Notes: generated from the sequence alone by a model not told the origin. 64,000 nucleotides of DNA from Bradyrhizobium sp. CB3481 (GCF_029714305.1 NZ_CP121647.1:5414501-5478500), one strand, 5' to 3'. Positions 45,573-56,692 are shown, numbered from the stretch's first letter. Numbers and translations are program-made.

Positions 45573-46222
45573 CTAGGCTACCTTCACGCAGAGCTCCGCG
45601 CCAATTTTGATTGGGATCGTTAAGCGCAAAAACCCGTTTGCTGGATCGCGGACGAATTCGAGAAAATCCGGCTCGGCGTTGTCGTTCATCACGTAGCCGC
45701 CAATCCGCACTTGCGGCGCGATGATCTCTATAACTTGTCGGGCCAAAGAGGGACCGTCATTCGCAAGCCAGCCGTCTATCAGAACAAAATCCACCGGACC
45801 ACCGAGATCGCGCAGAGTTCGCCGAGCGTCCCCTTCCCTAATCTCGGCGTAGTCTGAGAGACCTACATGGCGCAGGTTGCGACGCGCTGCTGCTGCCTTC
45901 GCGGAGACGAGTTCCGATCCAATCACGATCCCACCGCCATTGTCACGCATTGCGGCGGCGAGATAAAGCGTTGACATCCCGGTAGACGTCGCAAATTCCG
46001 CTACTCGCTTTGTGCGCAGCCATCGACAGAGCAGATAGATCAGTTCGCCCTGCTCAGGTGCAATGCCGAGATCGTACTCCACGTAATCGAAGGGATTGCG
46101 GCTCGCTTCGGGATTGTTACGCGGTCCCCCAATCAAGGGGATACTGCTCCGAAAGCAGGCGCGCAGTTACCGCGTGAAAATTCTCATCCTGAATGAGACT
46201 AGGCGCAACGGCAGGCGACATG
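45573..46222 (-). pseudogene. SAM-dependent O-methyltransferase, frameshifted near the start
   Basis: The main frame (45573-46136) has EFATSTGMSTLYLAAAMR (motif I), GDARRTLRDLGGPVDFVLID and GGYVMNDNAEPDFLEFVRD, as in family-3 O-methyltransferases. The natural N-terminus MSPAVAPSLIQDENFHAVTA (ATG 46222) is in another frame and stops at TAA near 46120. If translation began at TTG 46136 a 187-residue protein lacking about 30 residues could be made. Confidence 0.75.
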
Positions 46223-47232
46223 GCTTGATTTCTCCCTTCGTGGAATGCATCTCAGTTCGAAGGCCGGGAAGACTCTAGGATCACTACGTGTCGGTCGGCT
46301 CGAGCTGTCTGCTATGGCGCGTAAGTAATACATAGAGCTTTGTGGGAGCTTCCGTGCTACACGGGCCCTTAAAACTAATCTGTCAGTAAACCATCAGATC
46401 CTGCCAGCTTCAGCCTGCTCGACGGCATCGTTCAAGTGGGACGCAAGAATGTACGAGCATGTCGCCTCTCACGTCGTGCGGCTCATCGACCCAGGAACTT
46501 CGCAACTGTCATTCCACAGCTATGTTGCGGCCTCCTGGTCTTCGAAGCTGCTTCCATTTTCCTGTAACCTTAGCTTGCGCTTGCCTCGGACCCTTGCCTA
46601 ATGCAATTATTAGTAGCAACCGTTCATTTCAAATTTGTGTCGTGCAAGTAGAGTTCAAGAATGTGTGAAGTCTAGTGTCGCGGCTAGTCGTTCGATGACG
46701 GCATTGCCTAATCTCGCAGATCGAAGCGGACTATCGGTTGTTCGATATTCTCATGGACGCCTGGCGGCATGGAGGCATCATTGAACTGGAGGAAGCAGGG
46801 TTGACTGACGGCCAGGGCCAAGCGATGCGAACGCGCAAGACGCAACAGTCCTATGGGGCTACGCGAAGCGCACTGCCAAGCGCATGCTATCGACGCGCCG
46901 CGCCATGCGCACCGGCCGACAGAACAGAACGAACACGGGGATTCCATGCTGTGAGCGCCTTCTGAAGGGTAACCTAAGCTCGTCCAGAACTACGATCGAC
47001 AGCTTGGGGTGCAAAGACGGTCTCGCTGCCCACCTAGATCGCGATCGATATCGACTGGCTAAGCTGGTAGGTTTTCAGGTTAAGCTATGTCACCGAATGG
47101 ACGCGACTTCACCTTCGATGCCAGTGGACGTAGCCGGACATGCCATGGTCCGGGTTCGCCCACGCGCCGCTGCCAACACCGAGGCAACGGGAAACGGACA
47201 GCAGATACCTTTTTACCCTAAGTTTTCGTTCA
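46223..47232. other. no recognisable gene
   Basis: About 1 kb with lower GC in its first half. The frames at 46738-46965 and 46884-47339 show no family features and are not called. No repeats or hairpins stand out. Confidence 0.35.
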
Positions 47233-49872
47233 TCAATGTTCGCGTTCAACGTGAACCGAATGAACCGGCGCATGCTCATGGCTGGCGCCAAGTTCGTGAA
47301 GCCTGTGATGCAGGCGATGATGTGCTAGCTCCAGAGTAGCTCGCAGCCGCGCGTGCCGCGCTTCATCGGCCCTGGGGGCCAGCGTATCAACGTAGGCGAT
47401 CGATCCCTCGATCTGCGCGAGGACCGACACCGCGTCTGCGATCGCAAAGATGGGTTTTTCGCCGACTCCGACATACACGGCACTGGTGTGGGCCGCGATG
47501 TCGGCCTCGCGCCCGGCGACACTGCCTCGAACACGGATCGCGACCCAGCAGGACGCGGTGACGCGTAGGGGGAAATGGCCGTTGCATGACAGATCACTGC
47601 ATCGCACTTCGTCGACTACGGTGCCATTGCGAATCAACTCGACCCGCGTCGGCCGGACGCTGACCGATTCTATCCGCCAGTTGACGGCGACGGTTCCGCC
47701 AGAAGGAGGAAGCGCGATCTTGCTTCCTGGACGGCGTCCCTCCACCGTCATATCCACGAGCGGCCCGACTGTGATGAACGTATCGCCGTTGCGCACGGCA
47801 TCCATCCAGTTGCGGTACGTAAAATCGCGCGCGCCGAGCTGCGCATAGGTCCGCGAGCCGCCGAGGAGCGCGGACGCGTCCATCTTGTCGGAACCCGCCA
47901 CCAGCGGCAGGTGGTAGCCGATATTGAGGTACCGGTACCAGTCGGCCAGACCAAATGCGCTGATCTGCGCGGTTCGTGGGTTAAACGACATCATCTCCAT
48001 CGCGTCGATCAGGCCGAGCACGATATCAGCTGCCCGCTCGGCCTGGGGATTGGGCACGTGCGGCATCACGACCAGCCCCCCTTGCTGTCGGCAACGCTCC
48101 GCCCAGTCGGCCATGATCGCCTCCAACGGATCTCCTATCGCTGCTTCGTCGGATCCAGCGCAAGACAGCGGATTGATAATCTCGCCTTCGTAGCCGAGAA
48201 GCGAGATGTGCCCCAGCACGTGCATCCGATTCTCTGTGCCAACGCGGACGACGAACTCTCCGTCGCCGCCGAAGTCCTTCGCGCCGATCGTCGTGCGTCC
48301 GTCGAAGTCGGCGACATTGCTGAACATCTCGCCCCACTGCAACGCGAGCAGGTTGACGACGTTGACGCCCTCCGCCTTGCCCTCCAGTAGGGCTGTCTGC
48401 GGGCTCAGGAAGTGGACGTGCGTATCGGAGCTAACCCAGCCCTGTTCGCGCCAGCGCAGCACTCTGTCCAGCTCGAATGTGAGGCTATCCGTGCCCGCAG
48501 TGACTTCGACGATGCTGCGCAGAGGCCGCACCTCGAAGCCCCTGCTGATCTCGACAAATACGATCCCAATCGGCAGGTCCGCGTCGCAGCTACCATCGAC
48601 ATAGGCGTACTGGTTCAGGCCGTTCGCGAGTTCGCCCGCGAAGTCCTCGAACCTGCCGGTGTTGACCTTGCGGTGATGTCCCTTGGGCGGTAAATACTCC
48701 CCGTGCGCACCGTGGAGATGCAGGCGCGCGGCAACACGCACACCACTGCCTTTCTCAACGATGCGGATCTTCACGGGCCGTGTCGCCGGCTCGATCGGCA
48801 CAGCGTCCAGCGAGATGCCTGCTGCATTTTCAATGCCTTCCAGCGATCGAAGGTCCCGAACGTGCAGGTGTCCGTCGTTGGAGCGCAGGTAGAGCCATGC
48901 GTCTGGGTGGGCGGAATATTCGACGATGACCTCATTCTCGGAACGCACAGGCTGCACGTCGGGCTTGTCACTTAGCCAATCCGCTCTGGAGTACTTAAGT
49001 ACCGCCCGGGCGGAAATGACGTTGCCCAAGTCCATGCCGATCTGTTCGCCGCGATGGTCGACATCCAGTTCGCCAAGTTTGTTCAGATGCACCCCGGGCG
49101 GCAGCCGCATCCTCAGCTTGCGACGGCCCTGAAGGCGCAGCGGATGCTCCGACAGCTGTGTCATGCTCACCGCATAGACGAGCGAAGCCTCTTGCTCCGG
49201 GCGCAGGCTCAGGCCCGCGAGCTCCTTCTCTGGATGCGGATTCGGCAATGCGTAAAGCCACAGGTTCTCACCTTCACGAATTCTAATGCGCCCCGATTCA
49301 GTGCGAACCTCGCTGTTTACGAAGCTGGCGCCCGGCGCCCGCCCGAGCGCGAAGTTTTCTCCGCTGCTCGCATGCACGATAGGACCCCGCAGCGGCACGG
49401 CCCCAAATGCACTCGCGCTCCATTCAGTGTGCCTCTGCTGAATCGCAAACCGCCGCAGCACGGGCACGTTGGCCGCGCTTCCGTCGGCATATCGGAGTGC
49501 GTACGTCGATACGCGGTCGCCGAGTGGGTTGCCGTCCACAAAGTGCGCGGCCGGCCCGATCTCGCCAAACCCTTCAGGCCTCACAGGTTGATGGTCCGTT
49601 ACTGCATGCACTAAGAGTACGTAGCTGGCCAATGTGGGTGACAGTGAGATCTCGGTAGGAGCCTCCCCAGGCCGCAAGGCCAGCACATCCGGCCCGGCTT
49701 CGTCGCCGAATAGAAACGGGATGCCGCGATGCGTCTGCGGCCCCCGCAACGAGTCAATCCAGCTGGTGTCGCCCGCGCGCTTGCCGAGCCGCTCGTCCAG
49801 CTCCCGGCGCCTGGCATTGAAATATGGCTTCAGATCAACGGGCGTGAAGTGCGGCGATGAGGGTGTTTTCAT
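47233..49872 (-). CDS. CehA/McbA-family metallohydrolase (PHP-type)
   Basis: 879 residues from ATG 49872 (CTGGAG before it). The open frame continues 84 codons upstream without a better start. The N-terminal half is beta-rich and carries KIRIVEKGSGVRVAARLHLH. The PHP metal site begins SSDTHVHFLSP (around residues 483-487). VVMPHVPNPQ, then PLVAGSDKMDASALLGGSRT and RNGDTFITVGPLVDMTVEG, are typical CehA/McbA blocks. Family members hydrolyse esters and carbamates; the substrate is unknown. No signal peptide. Appears intact. Confidence 0.82.
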   Translation of the reverse strand: MKTPSSPHFTPVDLKPYFNARRRELDERLGKRAGDTSWIDSLRGPQTHRGIPFLFGDEAGPDVLALRPGEAPTEISLSPTLASYVLLVHAVTDHQPVRPEGFGEIGPAAHFVDGNPLGDRVSTYALRYADGSAANVPVLRRFAIQQRHTEWSASAFGAVPLRGPIVHASSGENFALGRAPGASFVNSEVRTESGRIRIREGENLWLYALPNPHPEKELAGLSLRPEQEASLVYAVSMTQLSEHPLRLQGRRKLRMRLPPGVHLNKLGELDVDHRGEQIGMDLGNVISARAVLKYSRADWLSDKPDVQPVRSENEVIVEYSAHPDAWLYLRSNDGHLHVRDLRSLEGIENAAGISLDAVPIEPATRPVKIRIVEKGSGVRVAARLHLHGAHGEYLPPKGHHRKVNTGRFEDFAGELANGLNQYAYVDGSCDADLPIGIVFVEISRGFEVRPLRSIVEVTAGTDSLTFELDRVLRWREQGWVSSDTHVHFLSPQTALLEGKAEGVNVVNLLALQWGEMFSNVADFDGRTTIGAKDFGGDGEFVVRVGTENRMHVLGHISLLGYEGEIINPLSCAGSDEAAIGDPLEAIMADWAERCRQQGGLVVMPHVPNPQAERAADIVLGLIDAMEMMSFNPRTAQISAFGLADWYRYLNIGYHLPLVAGSDKMDASALLGGSRTYAQLGARDFTYRNWMDAVRNGDTFITVGPLVDMTVEGRRPGSKIALPPSGGTVAVNWRIESVSVRPTRVELIRNGTVVDEVRCSDLSCNGHFPLRVTASCWVAIRVRGSVAGREADIAAHTSAVYVGVGEKPIFAIADAVSVLAQIEGSIAYVDTLAPRADEARHARLRATLELAHHRLHHRLHELGASHEHAPVHSVHVEREH

Positions 49873-50335
49873 TCGATGGACTCCAGTTCTGGGAAGTCGT
49901 CGCCGAGTCCTATTGATTCGGCAGTAAAACGTTGAACTTTTTCGACTGGATAAAGTCGCATGACGTATGGACAAAATTGACGAGAGGTAACTTGCGATCG
50001 GAATTCTGAGCGTCGACGGCAAGCAGATGGACCGTGGTACTGTCATAGTGGCGTGTGAGCGGGCTCCTGAATGCAATGAAGAACTCGTGTGCGCATCGCT
50101 CCTGCTGGCGAGGACGGTGCTCATGTACTGCCATCAGCTGAGGTATAACGCTGTAGACCAGGCCTACAGTGGAAGCGAAGCATCTCAGTTCGACGCAATC
50201 GTAGAAGCATTTCTTTGGGGACCTCGGTGACGTCGGTGACATCCCCACCTGAGCGCAACCCGCCGGTTTTCGGCTGTCGCTCCCGAGACAGCTCGGACTT
50301 TGCGACCGCCGGCGCATCTTCAGTAGATCCGGCCA
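49873..50335. other. no recognisable gene
   Basis: Upstream region of the metallohydrolase gene. The minus frame that continues up to 50124 has no start with a ribosome site. No sigma-54 or tts motif seen. Confidence 0.35.
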
Positions 50336-51231
50336 GCCGGCACTAGCCCCGTGAGAATGGCAAGACATTCAAACAGGAAGCAGCTACCGAAGATCAGCTC
50401 GACGTTCTCTGCCGCGTCCATGTCGCGCACGACTGCTCTTCGGGTAAAGCATCCACTCTTCCAGGCGTACACTCGCCGCCGGAGCCGACGCTCTCCGCGA
50501 TCAGCTGCGTCACGGTACGCTCCGCGAAATATCGGTAGTTGGCGCCTCGTGAGGGCCAAGTGCGGCAGCCACAATGCCGATACCCCGGCGATGGCCGTGG
50601 CCGCGGTATCCCGGCTGGTGTTCGGGATTGCCGGATCGTCGAAGCCCCAATAGGAAACCGGTATGCGGGTCGAGCGTGGATGATGGGGTGACCGAACCAT
50701 CCGGACGCACCTGGATTTCGAGCACCCGCCGCATCTAAGCGTTGGCGACCGCCTCGATCTGAGAGTCGCCCAGCTGGGCCAATTCCCAGTAAAGCAGGCT
50801 TGTCGCTTAAAGCGAGTCGATGCTGCTCTCGGCGGCCCCAACACCACTGGCCTCTTCGGCATCAGTGCCCAATGGGATCGGTCCCATGCGCAGATCAAAC
50901 ATTTCCTGCAGCGACCTTGCCGCCGTGAGTGCAACTTCACGTGAGGTTTCATTTCCGAGGAGGACGCTTCCGAGCGCGGCACGCTGATAGAAGCCGAAGC
51001 CCTTGAAGGCTGTCCAGTGTTGGCGCGGCAGCATCCGGCACAGGGCGGTATCCGCGTTCGCGATTGGGAGCCGCCCTGGATCAGCGAGATACGTGAGTCA
51101 AAGCTCACCGACGAACGCCCTCCTGTCCAATCACCATCAGGGATGGACGTCCATTCTCCGTCCACAATGCGAGTCTGCGCAATCCGCGCCAGCATACTCT
51201 CGTGCGCGGAGAGGTAGTCGCTTCTCGGCAA
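50336..51231 (-). pseudogene. GH88/glucuronyl-hydrolase-like protein remnant
   Basis: Pieces in different frames: MPRSDYLSAHESMLARIAQT, SLQEMFDLRMGPIPLGTDAE, ASGVGAAESSIDSL, VSYWGFDDPAIPNTSRDTAA and ENVELIFGSCFLFECLAI. The order and motifs (SIDSL, FDxP...RDTAATAIA) resemble unsaturated glucuronyl hydrolases of the (alpha/alpha)6-barrel type. Frameshifted at least twice. It lies between the metallohydrolase and an MFS gene, likely one catabolic cluster. Confidence 0.6.
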
Positions 51232-51297
51232 GGTTTGCCTCCTAAAATTCCTCCGCCCGCCTTGGCGCGGCGCGCGGAGTAGGCAGTCAGACGGGGT

Positions 51298-52623
51298 TCA
51301 GTTGCCGATGTAGACGCGGCCGCGCTTCTTGGCGATTTGATAGACCACTACGCTCAGCAGCGCTATCAATGATCCGTAGATGGGGAATATCCAGGTCATG
51401 TGCTCGCGTTGCAGCCACACCATGAGATACGGTGAAGTCCCGCCAAACAACGAGACGCCCAATGCATAGCCGAGGGCTACCCCGGTGGTTCGCACCGCAC
51501 GCGGCATCAGCGTGGTGGCGACGAAGTTGTAGAGGCCCATGTTGAAGCCTACGATAGCTCCTCCGAACACCATGACGATGAAGAAAGTGGAGATGCTCTT
51601 CTCCGAATAGACCAATGTAAGGAAGAAGCACGGGATGAGCAGCAGGCGCAGCAGCGTGAACGCGCGCGAGGGTCGCACCTTGTCCGCGAAGGCGCCGACG
51701 TAGGGGGCGGCAACCATCCAGCTCAGCCCCATCAGCGTCAGGATTCCGAACACCCAGGTGCTGTTCTCCTTGAATACCGTGTTGGCCATGTTGGGCAGAC
51801 CCGCAATCCATGCGTAGTTAGCGATCTGCACCGATCCGATGACCAGAATGACGGCGAGCAACGAGAGCCGGACGCTCCATAGCGTTTTCCATACGCCGCT
51901 GGTAGTTTTCTGAATGCGCGACAACTCATCTTGGCGATGCATCGCGCGATTGACCAAAGTTTCCGGCATCGCCTTCCGCAGATAGATGATAAACAAACCG
52001 AGCACGCCACCAAACGCGATGGGTATACGCCACGCCCACTCGCGCATCACCTCAGGCGCCACCGAGGCACTCACCAGAAAGGCGACCATGCTGGCCCCGA
52101 TCGCACCCAGCTGAATGAACGTACCGCCGATCAGGCCAAGGTAGCGCCCTTCGTTGCCCGGTGGTGCCAGTTCGATCCCGATGGCATTCGCGACACCCGA
52201 CTCGGCGCCAAGGGAAAGTCCTTGAATGATTCGAATAAGAAGCAGCGCCACAGCTGCCGTGACGCCGATATGGTTATAGGTCGGCAAGATGGAGATCAGC
52301 AGTGAGGACAGCGCCATCGCGGTCACCGAGATCATCATTACCCGCTTATGGCTGATGCGATCTGCGACTGGACCAAGCAACGCAGCCCCGAGCGGCCGCG
52401 CGAGGAAGCCTGCTCCAAACACTGCTAGCGCGGCAAGCAGAGATGTGATGGGGTCACTGGAAGGAAAGAAGTGCGGCGACAGAAACGCGGCCATCACGCC
52501 GTAAATGTTCCAGTCATACGCTTCCAGGGCTACGCCTCCGCCGAGACCGGCCGTCATTCTCCTGGTGACAACCAGCTTCTCTGGCCGAATCGCTGCGGCA
52601 GTGGGTTGAGTAATATCGTGCAT
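51298..52623 (-). CDS. MFS transporter, metabolite:proton symporter type
   Basis: 441 residues with 12 predicted membrane helices. Family marks are FGAGFLARPLGAALLGPVAD, LLIRIIQGLSLGAESGVANA and the duplicated loop AFADKVRPSRAF. Most like the MHS group (sugar-acid or betaine importers). It lies directly upstream of the GH88-like remnant, so it could import its substrate. Intact; ATG 52623. Confidence 0.85.
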   Translation of the reverse strand: MHDITQPTAAAIRPEKLVVTRRMTAGLGGGVALEAYDWNIYGVMAAFLSPHFFPSSDPITSLLAALAVFGAGFLARPLGAALLGPVADRISHKRVMMISVTAMALSSLLISILPTYNHIGVTAAVALLLIRIIQGLSLGAESGVANAIGIELAPPGNEGRYLGLIGGTFIQLGAIGASMVAFLVSASVAPEVMREWAWRIPIAFGGVLGLFIIYLRKAMPETLVNRAMHRQDELSRIQKTTSGVWKTLWSVRLSLLAVILVIGSVQIANYAWIAGLPNMANTVFKENSTWVFGILTLMGLSWMVAAPYVGAFADKVRPSRAFTLLRLLLIPCFFLTLVYSEKSISTFFIVMVFGGAIVGFNMGLYNFVATTLMPRAVRTTGVALGYALGVSLFGGTSPYLMVWLQREHMTWIFPIYGSLIALLSVVVYQIAKKRGRVYIGN

Positions 52624-52786
52624 GTGTCCGGCTCCGCTAAGCTGTGAAAATCGGCTACGAATATCGATCGACGGAAAATTGAGGACCGGATCGCGTCTGG
52701 CACAGTCAATAAAGTAAGCGGCACTTCGCCAAATTGGCCATTGACGATCCTATGCGGAAGGTCCAAGGCTCCTACCGTTTCGTCTT

Positions 52787-52920
52787 AGCTTTGACGGCTT
52801 TGGCGAATTCCAGCGCTGCAAGCTGATAGTGATTGTCCGGAGCCAGCGTGTGACCGAGCTTCATGATGATTTTGTCGATCGATTGCGCATGAGCAGAGCC
52901 CGCAAATGCGAAGGATGCAG
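52787..52920 (-). pseudogene. TRAP transporter substrate-binding protein (DctP), N-terminal fragment
   Basis: SFAFAGSAHAQSIDKIIMKL then GHTLAPDNHYQLAALEFAKA: a signal-peptide end and the first strand and helix of DctP proteins, with a stop after KAKTKR. No start codon in frame. The rest is missing. Confidence 0.7.
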
Positions 52921-53475
52921 GTCGATAACGATCTAACAAAATTGTGCAAGGTGCTGCTCACGGCGTCTTCCCCTAGCATTTCTATAACCCGACGGTTGAC
53001 CCCGGTTAGGGAGAAGTATGGCGATCTGCCATTTTCCGCGTTAGGACGCCTTTCCATATTTCTTGTACTTTTACACGAGATGTACTTGGAAGCGGGACCA
53101 CAGAATCGAGCAATATGACGTTGCGCTGCACAAATATCTCGGCGTGTCACGAGCCGCATCAAACGGCATGACTTCGCGCAACACCGTCTGCTAATTGCCA
53201 TGCTTCGTCAGGCACAGTTGGACAAGACTGCCCACGAATCCAACCGCTCGGATGGGTTGAGAGAGCGAAAAGGCATTCGAATTCGCAAGATTGCAGCCAT
53301 CCAAAACTCACAAGGGCCATGCTGGCAAATGAAGCCGACACTGGGCGTCCAAATCTATACTCTCGCAGAAGGAGTATGTAGTGGGTTTGAAGCCAAAAAC
53401 TCTCCGAAACCGCTTCCACCGCGTGCCATCACTCCATAAAAATTATATTTCTCTGCGGATATTTTGTCCCTTGGA
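52921..53475. other. no recognisable gene
   Basis: AT-richer than its surroundings. Frames at 52785-53201 and 53159-53419 (minus) carry no family features. Nothing else seen. Confidence 0.35.
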
Positions 53476-54090
53476 TCAAGGCAGGATTGGAACGGTTTTC
53501 CTTGATTCGACGGCGGTGTTCATTCCTCGAAGCCATCCCGCATGAAAATCCGCAGCCTCCAGTGGCATTACCTTTTTGTCGTCCCTAAATTGGCGCTCAC
53601 CTATCAGCGGCTTAAATTCTCCAGGCGCAGTGCGTACGAACTCCGCCCAGGCGGCTATCACCTCACGAACCTGGTCAAATCTGATCGGGATCCTCCGACG
53701 ACGGCAGGCCGTTCGGCCAAGCCCCTGCCCCGGACCTCGCAGCATGGCCTGATAGGCCTGTCGGTTTTCAACCTTCTCGGATTAGTGCCGCACCATGGAT
53801 CGGCAGCTTCATAAAGCGCGATTCAATTGCGGCCGTCGCGCTCTCCAGGAGTATCATCAATTCCTGCATGCGAACCTGAATGTAATACTGGTCAAAGTCT
53901 ATTGGATGGGCGGCAGCATGCGAACGCTTCATCAATGATGTACTCGGGGATGCTCTCAAACTTATGCGGGTTGAGCTGCATCACGTACTCATTCTCGATG
54001 TGGTACGACTCGTTGATAAACTTGCGGATCACGTCATCGTCGTGTTCGATGTTGAAAATCCGGAACAGCTGGATTTTCTCGTAGCGACGT
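53476..54090 (-). pseudogene. possible DUF3800-like remnant
   Basis: Pieces in several frames: DVIRKFINESYHIENEYVMQ and KFESIPEYIIDEAF at 54050-53900, then REVIAAWAEFVRTAPGEFKP and DDKKVMPLEAADFHAGWLRG at 53660-53530. The last block resembles the C-terminal acidic motif (PLQAAD) of DUF3800 nuclease-like proteins. Tentative. Confidence 0.35.
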
Positions 54091-54485
54091 CCGTGGCCGC
54101 GAGTTGACGAAAAGGAGCGCCGCAAGCATTGGCACGATCTGGCTTCGGCCGCCAAAGCCTTCAGCACGGCAAGCCAGGCGTTCGAACTTGACCGGGTGCT
54201 ACGGACCATCCAGCGGCTGCCTCCATACGTTGAGAACCGCTATTCTCCAGAGCAGCCCGATCGCATGGCGGTGGGGAACATTGTCATGGGTACACAGTAC
54301 ATCGCGGGAGAGGCGGCGCGGCAGATCGGGGAACTCTCTATTCGATCAGCTTTGAACCCACCCGCGCCGCGCGTCTATCCGATTTGGTGGACCTGCTAAC
54401 CGCCGTTCCCACGATAACGGCGGTGTCCATTCGACGGACCATCGGAACGACCGGGCTAGCTCATCTTCCATCCATTAGCAAAATC

Positions 54486-55361
54486 TCAATGTGCCTCGAA
54501 TGGGAATGCACCCATAGAGTAAGACGGGTGCGCATTGTAGCGCTCGCAAAATCGCTCGAAGATCGGTCGAAATTCTTCGACGGTGGATGCCCTGACCGCC
54601 CCTCGCCGAAACCGCCAAGAGCATCCCGAGTTCGCACGTATTGATCTCGTCCAATAGATCGTAATCTGGAAATTCCAGGTCTTGCTTTCGAATGCCGCTG
54701 GTCGTCCAAAGGATGTGATTGCCGAAGTAAAGACACGAAAGTCTGCGCGCCGCACCGTTCTTGTCCTGTCCCAGCACGCCATTGAGGCCCATTGGGATTC
54801 GGCGATCAAGCGTATCGAAGAACTTATGGAAGGATTGGTTTGCGGCGGCACCAAGCCAATAGGGAAAGCGCCGCCGGAGCCTGCGGGCTCGAGAAATGCG
54901 GGGTCAAAGGATTCGTCCCATGCAATTGGCCCTTCCTCCTGCGCGGCATTGAAGGCCTTCTCGAGCTTAGTGACTTCGATGATCCAGCGCAGGACGGTCA
55001 TGCCTCGATAGATCTTCGTGACATAATTATCGTTGATCCGAAGCAATCCTAATCCGGCCCGTCGGCACAATTCATTCTTGATCTCATCCCGCTCAATCTG
55101 CTCGGCGCTCGATTGATGAAGTGGCCCGTCATACTCGACCGCCAGCAGCGGTCTGGTTTCGTCGTCCGCAACGACAAAATCGCAATGGCTCCGGGTATAG
55201 AAATCAAATTCGCGGTTTGTCAGATGCGTTCCGCCCTTCTGGATGAGGTCGGATAGGCGGAATTTGGTGAATACCCGCAGGGCATTGTCAGACGCGATCT
55301 TCTGCAATTCATGTAGAACGGCTTCTTCAGAGCCGTTGACGATTGAATCGACAACCTTCAT
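54486..55361 (-). CDS. DUF2726-type restriction-like nuclease, C-terminus possibly frameshifted
   Basis: The N-terminal 140 residues contain a PD-(D/E)xK-like core: FDFYTRSHCDFVVADDETRP, LLAVEYDGPLHQ and DEIKNELCRRAGLGLLRIND, as in DUF2726 proteins. From about 54800 to 54600 another frame looks more protein-like (HILWTTSGIRKQDLEFPDYD, LLDEINTCELGMLLAVSAR). Two compensating shifts may therefore exist before the shared end FERFCERYNAHPSYSMGAF. Last gene of a minus-strand operon with AbiEi, AbiEii remnant and a DUF4238-like gene. Confidence 0.6.
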   Translation of the reverse strand: MKVVDSIVNGSEEAVLHELQKIASDNALRVFTKFRLSDLIQKGGTHLTNREFDFYTRSHCDFVVADDETRPLLAVEYDGPLHQSSAEQIERDEIKNELCRRAGLGLLRINDNYVTKIYRGMTVLRWIIEVTKLEKAFNAAQEEGPIAWDESFDPAFLEPAGSGGAFPIGLVPPQTNPSISSSIRLIAESQWASMACWDRTRTVRRADFRVFTSAITSFGRPAAFESKTWNFQITIYWTRSIRANSGCSWRFRRGAVRASTVEEFRPIFERFCERYNAHPSYSMGAFPFEAH

Positions 55362-55370
55362 GGAGATCCA

Positions 55371-56306
55371 TCATAAGATGTTTCGTTCCTGGGCAAAGCT
55401 CGCAACAGTTTGTATCACGCTATCGAGCCACGCGAATCGATGATATTCAAGGATACGAAATTCGCGAGCTGTAAACGCGTTAATTAGCTTTGGCGCCTCG
55501 TTTCGATAGAAGATATAATCGCGCGAATAAATTTGGGTCACGTCGTTCACAATATTAACCTCGGCGGCAGTGAGGCCGAGGGTACAGATTGGCGGGTTGG
55601 TCCAGTACCTGTTGGAAGCGAAGGCAAGCACTGCCAAAGTCGGCGTGAGCGGCACGAGACAGCGATACTGCAATTCAGTGGTATAGCCCGCCAGGGTGTT
55701 CAGATAGCCTTCGCCCATGATGAATTCGCGCTCGCCCGAGCGGAGGAGAACTATCTTACCGCCGCGCTCTAGGCACTGCACGATTTGCTGATAATGTTGA
55801 TTGATATTCAAGGCGATGAGCGTGTCGTCGTGCTTTCCGACCTGCTCGCCGGTCCGCCCCCAAATTCGTTCGGTCGTGAGATGTAGCTGGCTTCGATTTG
55901 CAGGACAGCGGACCAGCAAGGAAGCCAGTCCTTCGCCGAGCATCTTGCGATCATCGCAGCTTATGTCATGCGATGTAATCCGCTTGTCGATCGCGGCATT
56001 GTCTTTGACATCGGCGTACGATAGGCGCTCCAATTTCGCAGCGAGCGATGGCAAGGCGCTGTCGGCATCATCAAAGAGCGGCTCGATCGTTCCTGCCCAC
56101 GGACCATTTAGCTTGACGTGGTGACCGTTGGTAATCGCACCGAATTGCTTTGGCGGTGCCCGCAGCGTCTTACCTTCCCACGAGATGCGCGTGACCTTAC
56201 CTTCCTTGTCCTTCCAGAGTTCGGAAAGACCTCGGGGCCACCAGTGATGAAGCGCGGTCTTGAGGGGCTTACCGTCGATACCGACGGTTTTGGTCCGACC
56301 GACCAT
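55371..56306 (-). CDS. DUF4238-like hypothetical protein
   Basis: 311 residues from ATG 56306, 8 bp after the AbiEii remnant. Begins MVGRTKTVGIDGKPLKTALH then HHWWPRGLSELW. Middle LFDDADSALPSLAAKLERL and LASLLVRCPANRSQLH, later FIMGEGYLNTL and CLVPLTPTLAVLAFASN. The layout of a His-rich start, helical core and PLTPxL strand recalls DUF4238 proteins of defence islands. Function unknown. Intact. Confidence 0.55.
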   Translation of the reverse strand: MVGRTKTVGIDGKPLKTALHHWWPRGLSELWKDKEGKVTRISWEGKTLRAPPKQFGAITNGHHVKLNGPWAGTIEPLFDDADSALPSLAAKLERLSYADVKDNAAIDKRITSHDISCDDRKMLGEGLASLLVRCPANRSQLHLTTERIWGRTGEQVGKHDDTLIALNINQHYQQIVQCLERGGKIVLLRSGEREFIMGEGYLNTLAGYTTELQYRCLVPLTPTLAVLAFASNRYWTNPPICTLGLTAAEVNIVNDVTQIYSRDYIFYRNEAPKLINAFTAREFRILEYHRFAWLDSVIQTVASFAQERNIL

Positions 56307-56314
56307 TGCAGGTC

Positions 56315-56692
56315 CTAGCCTTTCAGGTTTCGCGCCGTTTCCGCGTGAGGCATCAGGAAAGTCGCAAGCGTCTCGACGACGCCATTTAGAGGACCGGGAT
56401 CGATCGCGACGTCCTGGATAAAGGCAGTCCATTGTTGGATCTTAGTCGGATCGTTCGCGAACGCTTCGCTGAGAGCATCTGGCTGCTCAGTCGGAATCTG
56501 AGTCTTCCTGCGGTCAAATGTAGCGCGTATTGCGCGCGCGAGCCGGTCATCTTTGAATTCGTATGTCCGGGAGAGCAATCGCTCAAGCGCATACTGCGTG
56601 AGTAGGAGCTCGAACGGCTCGTTGCGCTCCTTCGAGAGATTGAGCAGGCGCGCTCGGACAGAAGCTCCGACATTCTTCAGCGGCTTACGCAT
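56315..56692 (-). pseudogene. AbiEii toxin with its catalytic core deleted
   Basis: Residues 1-42 (KNVGASVRARLLNLSKERNE, FELLLTQYALERLLSR) are the AbiEii N-terminus. They are joined in frame to TYEFKDDRLARAIRATFDRR and VVETLATFLMP, the C-terminal third. The nucleotidyltransferase motif (GxxL..DxD) between them is missing, about 150 residues. Length 125 instead of about 280-300. Its start overlaps the AbiEi stop by 8 bp. Confidence 0.75.
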
